This document shows, piece after piece, positions 23,497 to 30,985 of a stretch of 39,084 nucleotides of DNA (the first letter of the stretch is position 1; the number at the start of each line of letters is the position of its first letter). Origin of the DNA: Gammaproteobacteria bacterium (lineage in GTDB: Bacteria; Pseudomonadota; Gammaproteobacteria; Steroidobacterales; GCA-2729495); contig JAJRXW010000123.1 in NCBI GenBank assembly GCA_024276095.1, forward strand, positions 1 to 39,084, read 5' to 3'. The translations under genes were made by a program, and so were the position numbers. The notes under the pieces are model-generated. The model made no database searches, had not been told where the DNA came from, and worked only from the letters and a program-made list of their open reading frames with translations.

Positions 23497-24110
23497 ACAC
23501 CGGGCGTAAGCGCTGCAAAGGATTCACGCTGCTGGAGCTGCTGGTCGCCATGGCGATTTTCGCCGTGATCGGCGCGTTGGGGCTGGGGGGGCTCAATGCC
23601 GTAGTGACCCAGCAAACGATTGCCGGGGACAACATCGAACAGCTGGTGCAGCTACAGCGTGGCATCCGCCTGATGACCGGCGACCTGAGCCAGCCTCATC
23701 CCCGTTACGTGCGCGGGGAACTGGGCCAGATTCAGGAAGCGCCACTGCTCGCAGATGGGCGGGGCGACTATGAAATCCGCCTCACCCGCGCCGGCTGGAG
23801 AAACCCGGCGGGCCTGCCCCGGGGTGAGCTGCAGCGGGTCCAGTATCGACTCGAGGACGATCAGCTGATCCGTGAATACTGGCCGGTGCTGGATCATGTT
23901 CTGGGTACCGATCCCAGAAGCGAGGTTCTTTTCGACGGTGTGGTGTCGCTTGAATTCAGTTTTCTCGATGCCAGGGGCGAATGGCAAAAACGGTGGCCGG
24001 CACCGAACCAGATCGGCGCCCCGCTGACGAATCTGCCGCGAGCCATACGCATCGAACTGGAACTCGAATCCTGGGGTGAGATACAGCGCCTGGTGGATGT
24101 CTCCTTGTGA
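23493..24110 (+). CDS. gspJ: Type II secretion minor pseudopilin GspJ
   Basis: The 205-residue precursor starts at TTG 23493, overlapping the gspI stop as TTGA. The leader ends in K-G (Gly10), followed by F-T-L-L-E-L-L-V-A-M with Glu15 as mature position 5. Family features are L-Q-R-G-I-R-L-M-T-G-D-L (about 55-66), R-V-Q-Y-R-L-E-D-D-Q-L-I-R-E-Y-W-P-V-L-D, and V-V-S-L-E-F-S-F-L-D. GspJ is part of the tip complex with GspI and GspK. No other start in this frame lies before the cleavage site. Confidence 0.95.
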   Translation: MNTGRKRCKGFTLLELLVAMAIFAVIGALGLGGLNAVVTQQTIAGDNIEQLVQLQRGIRLMTGDLSQPHPRYVRGELGQIQEAPLLADGRGDYEIRLTRAGWRNPAGLPRGELQRVQYRLEDDQLIREYWPVLDHVLGTDPRSEVLFDGVVSLEFSFLDARGEWQKRWPAPNQIGAPLTNLPRAIRIELELESWGEIQRLVDVSL

Positions 24111-25072
24111 AGTCGCTGCCCGCCAGGCGTCGTCAACGCGGCATCGCGGCCCTAACGGCAATGCTGATCGTCACTCTGGCTACGGTGCTGGCGGTGGAAC
24201 TGCTGTGGCAGTTCAATCTGGACCTGCGTCGCACCGAAGCCATGCTGGTGAGAGACCAGGCGCAGCAGTACGCGCTGGGTGTGGAGAGCTGGGTCATCGA
24301 TCTGTTGCGTACCGATATTGCCGAGGGCGGAGGCGATAATGACAATCTCGAAGACCCGTGGGCGCAGGATATCCCGCCATTGCCGATCGATGGAGGCATT
24401 GTCGAAGGCTTTATCGTCGACCTGCAGGGGCGCTTCAATCTCAACAAACTGCTGGGTCAGAACGGCAGGCTGGACAGGATTGCCTTCGAGCAGTTCAAGC
24501 AGTTGCTAGTCATACTGGATCTGGACCCGGGGCTGGCGGATGCAGTGGTAGACTGGATCGATCCGGATGATCTTGCATCGCTCACCGGCGCAGAAGACGA
24601 TATCTACACCTCCAAAATACCGCCTTACCGCACCGCCAACTTCTGGTTTACGACACCCACCGAACTGATGGCGGTCGAAGGCTTTAACCAGGAAATCTAC
24701 GACAGGCTGGCGCCGCACCTGTCGGTGCTGCCGCCGATGTCGGTCGCGGCCGCCAAGGTGAATATCAATACTGCTACGAAAGAAGTGCTGCAGTCGCTCG
24801 AGACGGGGCTGACCCCCGCAGATATCGAACGCCTGGTGCAGGACCGGCCCTTTGACGACCGAGCTGCGTTTCAGAACAATTTCGGGCCGGAAGTCTGGTC
24901 TTTGCTGGATGTGGCGACCGATTACTTTGGGCTGACCGTGATCGTATCTATTGGCAGCACCCGGCTGACTATGTACAGTTTGCTGGCGGAAACCAATCAG
25001 GACGTCATCCCGCTGCTTCGCAGTTACGATCTTCCCGTCCCGATTCGGACCGACGTGGACCAAGATGAATGA
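24107..25072 (+). CDS. gspK: Type II secretion minor pseudopilin GspK
   Basis: The 321-residue protein starts at GTG 24107, overlapping the gspJ stop as GTGA. The basic leader (P-A-R-R-R-Q-R-G) is cut after Gly12; mature position 5 is Thr rather than Glu, as expected since GspK characteristically lacks Glu5 and caps the pseudopilus. The large inserted domain has D-L-Q-G-R-F-N-L-N-K-L, D-A-V-V-D-W-I-D-P-D, and V-N-I-N-T-A-T-K-E-V-L, a helix-hairpin-helix-like element usual in GspK. It overlaps gspL by 8 nt. Confidence 0.95.
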   Translation: MKSLPARRRQRGIAALTAMLIVTLATVLAVELLWQFNLDLRRTEAMLVRDQAQQYALGVESWVIDLLRTDIAEGGGDNDNLEDPWAQDIPPLPIDGGIVEGFIVDLQGRFNLNKLLGQNGRLDRIAFEQFKQLLVILDLDPGLADAVVDWIDPDDLASLTGAEDDIYTSKIPPYRTANFWFTTPTELMAVEGFNQEIYDRLAPHLSVLPPMSVAAAKVNINTATKEVLQSLETGLTPADIERLVQDRPFDDRAAFQNNFGPEVWSLLDVATDYFGLTVIVSIGSTRLTMYSLLAETNQDVIPLLRSYDLPVPIRTDVDQDE

Positions 25073-26342
25073 ATTCCTGATAATTCGACTGAACAGCAAC
25101 CCGGATCTGGCGGACTGGGTTGCCGTTGATCAGGCCGGCACTGTCATTGCCGGGCCTTTTAACGGCCGGCTCGCTGATGCCGCTGCTACCGCTGCAGGTC
25201 GCCGCGTGATTGCCCTGGTACCCGCCCGTGATGTATTGCGAACCAATATCCGGGTTCCCCTGAGCAATCGCGGAAAATTACGCCAGATCCTGCCGTTCGC
25301 TCTCGAAGACCTGTTGGCAGAAGATATTGAATCGCTCCATTTTGCCGCCGGCCAACGCTCTTCGGAAGGGACCGTCCCGGTCGCCGTGGTCCACAACGAT
25401 AAAGTCGCCGAGTGGAAGGATCGTTGCCGGTCGGCCGGGCTGGATCTCGCTGCGCTCTATGCTGACAGTGACGCAATCGGTGACATACCCTCTACAGCCA
25501 CACTGCTGATCGAACAAAACGGGCCCGATCCCGGTGCAATTCTGCGCGACCCGGACGGCGAAACCAGTGTCATCGATCTTCCGCAACTCGAATTCATGCT
25601 GGATTTATGGCTGGCACGCCGGCAACCATCGGGTGACGAAGAAGAAACACCGACACCCATCAACCTTCAGGTGTATTGCGCCAGTCAGACCGGCGAAGAA
25701 CTGGACCCGCTGTGGGACAAACTGCGCGCTGCAACAAACATGCTGGACATCAAGCTGCTGTCCGGCGGTGCACTGCCCCATCTGGCGCGCCATATTGTCG
25801 CGCAGCCGGGGATCAACCTGCTGCAGGGAAAGTTCGCGCGCCGCTCCAATATTGCCGCCTATTTGCCCGAATGGCGTGTCGCGGTGGCGCTGCTGGTGGC
25901 ACTGGGCGTTGTGTCCATGGGCATCAATTTTGTGGAATTACGCGCAATGAACCAGCAGGTCGCCCGGCTTGACAGCGAGATCGAAGCGGCGTTTCGCTAT
26001 GCCTTCCCCGATGTCAATACCATTCGCGATCCCAGGGCCCAGATGGAATCGCTGCTCAGAGCGCGGGGCCAGGCCACCGGACAGTCCCGTGACATTCCGT
26101 TTCTCGACACGCTGCAGGCGGTCGCCAAAGCCGTGACCAGCCAGAAAGACGCGAAGCTCGATTCACTCAATTTCAGATCGGGACTCATGGAGTTGCGGCT
26201 GCAGGCCCCCGGCGTGGAAACTCTCGACAGGATTCAACAGCAGGTCACTGAAGAAAGCGGCCTGAACGCAGAAATACAGTCTGCCAGTGCATCCGGAGAC
26301 CGGGTAGACGGTCGCATCCGAATCAAACGGCCTTCGCAATGA
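25065..26342 (+). CDS. gspL: Type II secretion inner-membrane platform protein GspL
   Basis: The 425-residue protein begins with an actin-like cytoplasmic domain (about 1-255), including V-I-A-L-V-P-A-R-D-V-L-R, L-P-F-A-L-E-D-L-L-A-E-D and L-L-Q-G-K-F at its end. One membrane helix follows at about 268-290 (V-A-V-A-L-L-V-A-L-G-V-V), then a periplasmic ferredoxin-like domain with L-Q-A-V-A-K-A-V. GspL recruits the ATPase GspE to the membrane and pairs with GspM. The stop (26340-26342) overlaps an ATG at 26339 that is out of frame with gspM. Confidence 0.94.
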   Translation: MNEFLIIRLNSNPDLADWVAVDQAGTVIAGPFNGRLADAAATAAGRRVIALVPARDVLRTNIRVPLSNRGKLRQILPFALEDLLAEDIESLHFAAGQRSSEGTVPVAVVHNDKVAEWKDRCRSAGLDLAALYADSDAIGDIPSTATLLIEQNGPDPGAILRDPDGETSVIDLPQLEFMLDLWLARRQPSGDEEETPTPINLQVYCASQTGEELDPLWDKLRAATNMLDIKLLSGGALPHLARHIVAQPGINLLQGKFARRSNIAAYLPEWRVAVALLVALGVVSMGINFVELRAMNQQVARLDSEIEAAFRYAFPDVNTIRDPRAQMESLLRARGQATGQSRDIPFLDTLQAVAKAVTSQKDAKLDSLNFRSGLMELRLQAPGVETLDRIQQQVTEESGLNAEIQSASASGDRVDGRIRIKRPSQ

Positions 26343-26358
26343 TCATGAAACAGTACCG

Positions 26359-26838
26359 ATTAACAACTGGTTCCAACAACTCGCCCCCCGGGAACGACTG
26401 CTGGTATCGGCAGCGGCTGCTCTAGCCGTAGTTGCCATCATCATCGTGGCAATCATACGACCGATTGTGACCGGTAAAACACTGGCCGAGCAGCGTATCG
26501 ACGACAAGCTGCAGTTGCTGAGCGAACTGGAAACGGCCGGGGCGCGATTTGGGCCGGTACCCGGTGTTCCGGCACCCGCCGGCGCGGACTCGAACCAGTC
26601 ACTGGTGGTGCTGGTGGACCGCACCACGCGCCGCTATGGCCTGGGTGCTTTTCTGAAAAGAAACCAGCCCGACGGGAATTCCAGCATTCGGCTGCGGTTT
26701 GAAAATGCGCCTTTCGATGCGATGGTGAGCTGGTTATCCGAACTGCAGACGAATTTTGCCCTGACCACGGTATCGGCCAGTATCGACAGCGCCCAGGAAC
26801 CCGGGCGGGTCAACTGTAACCTGGTGCTGGCCCGCTGA
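26359..26838 (+). CDS. gspM: Type II secretion protein GspM, start codon anomalous
   Basis: The conserved start of GspM is clear in one frame: N-N-W-F-Q-Q-L-A-P-R-E-R, then the single membrane helix (V-S-A-A-A-A-L-A-V-V-A-I-I-I-V). That frame has no ATG, GTG or TTG between its upstream stop (26305) and GTG 26446, which lies inside the helix. ATT at 26359 is the candidate placed just before the conserved residues and gives 159 residues, the normal length. Alternatively translation starts at ATG 26339 (ATGA overlap with gspL) and a single missing base or -1 shift near 26362 joins M-I-M-K-Q-Y-R-L to N-N-W-F. GspM binds GspL in the inner membrane. The stop overlaps the gspN ATG by one base (TGATG). 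Confidence 0.82.
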   Translation: MNNWFQQLAPRERLLVSAAAALAVVAIIIVAIIRPIVTGKTLAEQRIDDKLQLLSELETAGARFGPVPGVPAPAGADSNQSLVVLVDRTTRRYGLGAFLKRNQPDGNSSIRLRFENAPFDAMVSWLSELQTNFALTTVSASIDSAQEPGRVNCNLVLAR

Positions 26839-27596
26839 TGAGTCAACGTAATACGCTGATCGCAGCAGGCAGTATCTCTTTCGTCCTGTTTTTGCTGTTG
26901 CTGCCCCCGGCGCGGATACTTGCGACGGCAGCCGAATCGATGGATATTCAGCTGCGCGGCATCAGCGGAACGCTATGGCACGGACAGGCACGCAGCATCA
27001 GGGTTCAGGGGCTGGAACTGCGCGATACCGACTGGGAGATCGCGCCGCTGTCGTTGCTGCTCGGACGGCTGGGTATGGATTTCAGGTCAAAGCTGCCGGG
27101 CGGGTTTGCCAGCGGCCACCTGACGCTGTCGATCGGCGGCGTACTGAGCATATCGAACCTGGAACTGGCAGCAGCAATAAACCCTTTGGCCGCTCTCGCC
27201 GGCATGCCTGCAGCGGCCGGTGACCTGTCAGCGCGCTTCGAGCACCTTGAAGTTGCCGATGGCTGGTTTCGAAGCGCTGTCGGCATCGTCAGGGCCGGCA
27301 ATTATCCTCTCCTGCCGGCCACTGCATCGAAGCCGGCGGTCACGGCGGGATTTGAAGTTGTCTTCGATACCGACGAGCTGGCAGACGACCGGGTCCTGCG
27401 GGGGCTGGTACAGGACCTCGACGGTCCATTCGAGGTTTCGGCCGAGCTGATTCTGACACCACCGGCGAACTATGAACTCAATGGCCGTATTGCCGCCCGT
27501 CCGGGGACACCGGCCAGGCTGTCGCAGGCCCTGCAGCTCCTCGGCCCTGCGAGCCCGCAGGGAGGCTACGAATTTTCGCTGGCCGGTTCCTTGTGA
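26838..27596 (+). CDS. gspN: Type II secretion protein GspN
   Basis: The 252-residue protein has one N-terminal membrane helix (about 6-27) followed by a periplasmic beta-rich domain with G-I-S-G-T-L-W-H-G-Q-A, L-P-G-G-F-A-S-G-H-L-T and Y-E-L-N-G-R-I-A-A-R-P. The order after gspM and the architecture match GspN, an accessory subunit found in only some T2SS. Its exact role is not settled. It is the last gsp gene; gspC, D, E and F are not in the window. The final 31 nt overlap the convergent helicase-nuclease gene. Confidence 0.88.
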   Translation: MSQRNTLIAAGSISFVLFLLLLPPARILATAAESMDIQLRGISGTLWHGQARSIRVQGLELRDTDWEIAPLSLLLGRLGMDFRSKLPGGFASGHLTLSIGGVLSISNLELAAAINPLAALAGMPAAAGDLSARFEHLEVADGWFRSAVGIVRAGNYPLLPATASKPAVTAGFEVVFDTDELADDRVLRGLVQDLDGPFEVSAELILTPPANYELNGRIAARPGTPARLSQALQLLGPASPQGGYEFSLAGSL

Positions 27597-30500
27597 GGAC
27601 CGCTGCCTGCGGACGTATCGACCTCATGGAATATACCCAGTAGCGGGAAATAGAGCGCCGTACGGATCTTCTCGCTGGGATCGTGCCGGGCCATTGCATC
27701 GCGATATGCGGCCAGCTGCGGCCGGTAACGATCGACTTCGGAACCGAGAAAAGCGTCCAGATCGCCCCCTTCATGGGTGCTGGTCTTGTAATCAATGATC
27801 CACCGGAAACCATCCGCGCAAATGAAAGTGCGGTCCAGTACCAGCCTTCGAAACCCCTTCCTGTCGCAGATCGTCAACGCCAGCTCATTCGCTGCGCGCT
27901 GATGACCGGCCGATAATATCCAGCGGCCACGATCGTCCTCAAGCGTTGCTGCCAGTGCTGCCATCACCCGGTCGGCGGCGCGATGCAGCGACTCATCGTC
28001 CGTACCTTCGCTTTTCAGCATCCTCTCGACGACCGGTCGCAGCTGTGTGCTGTTGGCCTCATCCCATGATTCGATACCGGCCTGCGCGAAGTACTGCAGG
28101 CACCGATGCACTACCGAGCCGACGTGCATCGCCCAGCGGCTGGCCCAGTCGAAAACGACTGCCTGCCGGTCGACATGCGCGGTTTCTGTCATCGCCCGGC
28201 AGCTGTCCGGGGGCAACGATGGCCGCCATTCGACCGGCAGGCGACGAATGGGGATCTGCACCCAGTGCGGCGAATCGTGCGGTCGATCCCGGGGCTCGCC
28301 GCATCCGGTGGCATAGCGCACATCCTGCAGCGAATACCGGCGCTCGATCGCCGGCCACAGCCTCCCCAGCAATGTCGCAGCCGGAGGCGGTTTGATGTGC
28401 TGCTCATTATCGAGCGTCACCTGGGCAAACAGGTGCAGGTTTTTTTTCGCCCGTGTCGCGGCAACATACAGCAGCCGAATTTGCTCGCGGCTGTCCTTGA
28501 GTTGCTCGAAATGCCAGAGAAAATCATGGATCGCATCGTTGTCTGCACCGCTGCCCTCGATCGGCGCAAGCACCGTCACAGGGTCATCCGGGTCGTATAC
28601 ATCCTGCGACAACAACAAAGCCGGCCGATCGCTGGTGCGGGTGCGGTAACCCAGGCCCGGAAGAATGACGGTATCGAATTCAAGCCCCTTTGCTTTATGC
28701 ATGGTCATGAGTTGCACGGGTGCCGTGGCGCGGGTCCCGGACACCGGCAGCTCATTCAGGGTTTCAGTCAGCTGTACCCCATCGATACAGTCACCACCGC
28801 GATCCAGCCGATCGAGGTAACCGAAGAAGCTGTCGGCGCACTCGAAATCTTCCGGATCGTCGAGTATCGCCACACCGCCCAGTTCCTGCCAGACACCCTC
28901 TACCCAGTCCCGCAAGCGATGCTGTCCCTTGCCGTTCAGGGCTGCATCCAGGCAGGGCCGCTGGCGATCCAGCCGTTGCCGGCCATCTGCGCTGAGCTGC
29001 TCCAATACCGCAGGGCTGTTCAGCAAATCCCAGATCGACGCTTCCAGATCGGCGCTCGCAAGGCGGTGCAGATCCACCAGGCTCAGACCGAACCAAGGTG
29101 TGCGAAGCAGCGCCAGCCATGCCAGCCGGTCGCCAACATGGCCAAGTGCCCGGGTGAGCGCGGCCAGGTCCTGCACGACACTGCGCTGGCCCAGCGAATC
29201 GAGCCCCCGGCCCTGAAAAAGGATTTTCGCACTGCGTAATGCCTCTATTAACGCCACCGCGTGGCCGCGGCTGCGCACCAGGACAGCAATACTCTCGTCA
29301 GCAGAATGCTCCAGAGATTTTTCGATCAGCGCGACGATGCATGCAGCCTCCTGCTGTTTTTCGTCCCTTGGAACCCAGTGAATACTGACACCGCCTGCTC
29401 CGGAATCCCTGTTGGCTGCGATGCCGGGGCCAAAAGCGACCGACCCGATGGCAATATTCTCCGGCTCGTCGCACAGCTGGCCAAACGTCGTATTGGTCCA
29501 TTCGACAATGGCCGGTTCAGAGCGGAAGTTTGCCTGCAGGCGCAGAAACTCGAGCCTGACTTCCCCGATGCCGTAGTCGCGGGCACGAATGTACAGGCTC
29601 ACATCCGCCTCACGAAAACGGTAAATCGACTGCATCGGATCGCCCACCAGAAACAGCGTCCGGCCATCCCCGGGCATCCAGCCCCGGGTCAGTGCCTGCA
29701 ACAGATCGAACTGGCTCCTGGAGGTATCCTGAAACTCATCGACCAGGATGTGGCTGATCCGGTAATCGAGCGAAAGACCCAGCTCGGTCGGACGACCCTC
29801 CTCGCCCAGCGAACGCAGCGCTTCATGGGCAACTTCCTGGAAATCGGTTTCACCTCGAGCCGCGAACACGAGCTTCAGATGGGCTGCCGCAACCGGCAAC
29901 ACCGATAGCAATGCTTCCAGTATTGCCCACTGCCGGTCCGCATAGCGCGGCTCGGGCAACCGGGCGACCTCGGCCAGAATAGGCTGCAGAGATGGAATCT
30001 CCCGCAGCATGGCGATCAGCTCGGCAACCTGATCTTTACGACCGTCTTTTTTGGGCGGAAATCCCTGGTGCTTATTCAGCCGCTTGCGCCATCGATTCTC
30101 GTTTGTCAGCAAGGTGGTGACCAGGCCTTTCCACAGCGCCAGCTCCTCACCAACCGGGTCCGGCATTTCCCGGCGGCCCGCCCAGGCCACGACAATCGAC
30201 GCCGGGTTTTCCCGGGCGAGATTCCGGGCCGCATAATCCATCAGTTCCGTAATCGACGCATCGTGACCGGTCGGGATGGCGCTGCGCAGGCGCAGCAGTG
30301 ACCTGTCGATCAGTTTCCTCAGACCGGCTTCGAGCCGCTCCCGCAACAGCGGCGTGTCGTCCCCCGAGCCGATTATCTGCAGCCATTGATCCCGGCGCTG
30401 GAGCATTGCGATGACGAGGCGCTCAAAACGATCGGTGCTATTGCCAAGATGTTGCAGCAACAGACCTGCAGCCGTACCGTAGCGATCCGAATCAACCGCC

Positions 30501-30985
30501 AGCGCCAGTGTCTTGCGGGCCGCTTCCTGATACAGGGCACCTGCATCGTCAGTCGTCCTGTTCAGTGAAATCGTTCCGGCACTCAATGGCGAACTGCCGG
30601 CAATTCGGGCATTCACCGAATCGATGGTTCCCACCCGCAGGCGCGCCGGATGCTCATAAAGACCCCATTGCTGTTCCCGGTCCTTTTTCAGCACAGCAAC
30701 AGCCAGCTCTCGGGTTCGCCGCTGATGGTCGTTTTGCGGTTGCCCGGACTCTTCTTTCCGCGCTTCATGCAGTGCGTTCAGGATTCGGGTGCGTATCTCG
30801 GCCGCAGCTTTTCGCGTAAAGGTAATGGCAAGGATTTGTTCGGGTTCTGCAACCACCGCAAGCAGCCCCAGGTAGCGCTGGATCAGCAAACCCGTCTTGC
30901 CCGACCCCGCCGGCGCCTGAACGATAAACGAGGCTGACGGGTCGAGTGCCCGCAAGCGAGCCTGCTGATCAGGAACCGGTGTCAT
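27566..30985 (-). CDS. AddA-like UvrD-family helicase with C-terminal PD-(D/E)XK nuclease
   Basis: The 1139-residue protein combines a UvrD/RecB superfamily 1 helicase with a RecB-type nuclease. Helicase motifs include Walker A A-P-A-G-S-G-K-T (24-31), I-T-F-T-R-K-A-A-A-E-I (motif Ia), L-V-D-E-F-Q-D-T (motif II), G-D-P-M-Q-S-I-Y-R-F-R-E-A (III), M-T-M-H-K-A-K-G-L-E-F-D (V) and L-L-Y-V-A-A-T-R-A-K-K (VI). The nuclease part near the C-terminus has L-D-R-T-F, W-I-I-D-Y-K-T-S and Q-L-A-A-Y. This suits AddA-like double-strand-break end processing with the nuclease encoded directly upstream, which overlaps it by 17 nt. No Chi-recognition claim can be made from sequence. Confidence 0.9.
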   Translation of the reverse strand: MTPVPDQQARLRALDPSASFIVQAPAGSGKTGLLIQRYLGLLAVVAEPEQILAITFTRKAAAEIRTRILNALHEARKEESGQPQNDHQRRTRELAVAVLKKDREQQWGLYEHPARLRVGTIDSVNARIAGSSPLSAGTISLNRTTDDAGALYQEAARKTLALAVDSDRYGTAAGLLLQHLGNSTDRFERLVIAMLQRRDQWLQIIGSGDDTPLLRERLEAGLRKLIDRSLLRLRSAIPTGHDASITELMDYAARNLARENPASIVVAWAGRREMPDPVGEELALWKGLVTTLLTNENRWRKRLNKHQGFPPKKDGRKDQVAELIAMLREIPSLQPILAEVARLPEPRYADRQWAILEALLSVLPVAAAHLKLVFAARGETDFQEVAHEALRSLGEEGRPTELGLSLDYRISHILVDEFQDTSRSQFDLLQALTRGWMPGDGRTLFLVGDPMQSIYRFREADVSLYIRARDYGIGEVRLEFLRLQANFRSEPAIVEWTNTTFGQLCDEPENIAIGSVAFGPGIAANRDSGAGGVSIHWVPRDEKQQEAACIVALIEKSLEHSADESIAVLVRSRGHAVALIEALRSAKILFQGRGLDSLGQRSVVQDLAALTRALGHVGDRLAWLALLRTPWFGLSLVDLHRLASADLEASIWDLLNSPAVLEQLSADGRQRLDRQRPCLDAALNGKGQHRLRDWVEGVWQELGGVAILDDPEDFECADSFFGYLDRLDRGGDCIDGVQLTETLNELPVSGTRATAPVQLMTMHKAKGLEFDTVILPGLGYRTRTSDRPALLLSQDVYDPDDPVTVLAPIEGSGADNDAIHDFLWHFEQLKDSREQIRLLYVAATRAKKNLHLFAQVTLDNEQHIKPPPAATLLGRLWPAIERRYSLQDVRYATGCGEPRDRPHDSPHWVQIPIRRLPVEWRPSLPPDSCRAMTETAHVDRQAVVFDWASRWAMHVGSVVHRCLQYFAQAGIESWDEANSTQLRPVVERMLKSEGTDDESLHRAADRVMAALAATLEDDRGRWILSAGHQRAANELALTICDRKGFRRLVLDRTFICADGFRWIIDYKTSTHEGGDLDAFLGSEVDRYRPQLAAYRDAMARHDPSEKIRTALYFPLLGIFHEVDTSAGSGPHKEPASENS

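Noticed and set aside
26446-26838. gspM starting at GTG 26446
   Set aside because: This would remove half of the membrane helix and the conserved W-F-Q-Q-L-A-P-R-E-R segment.
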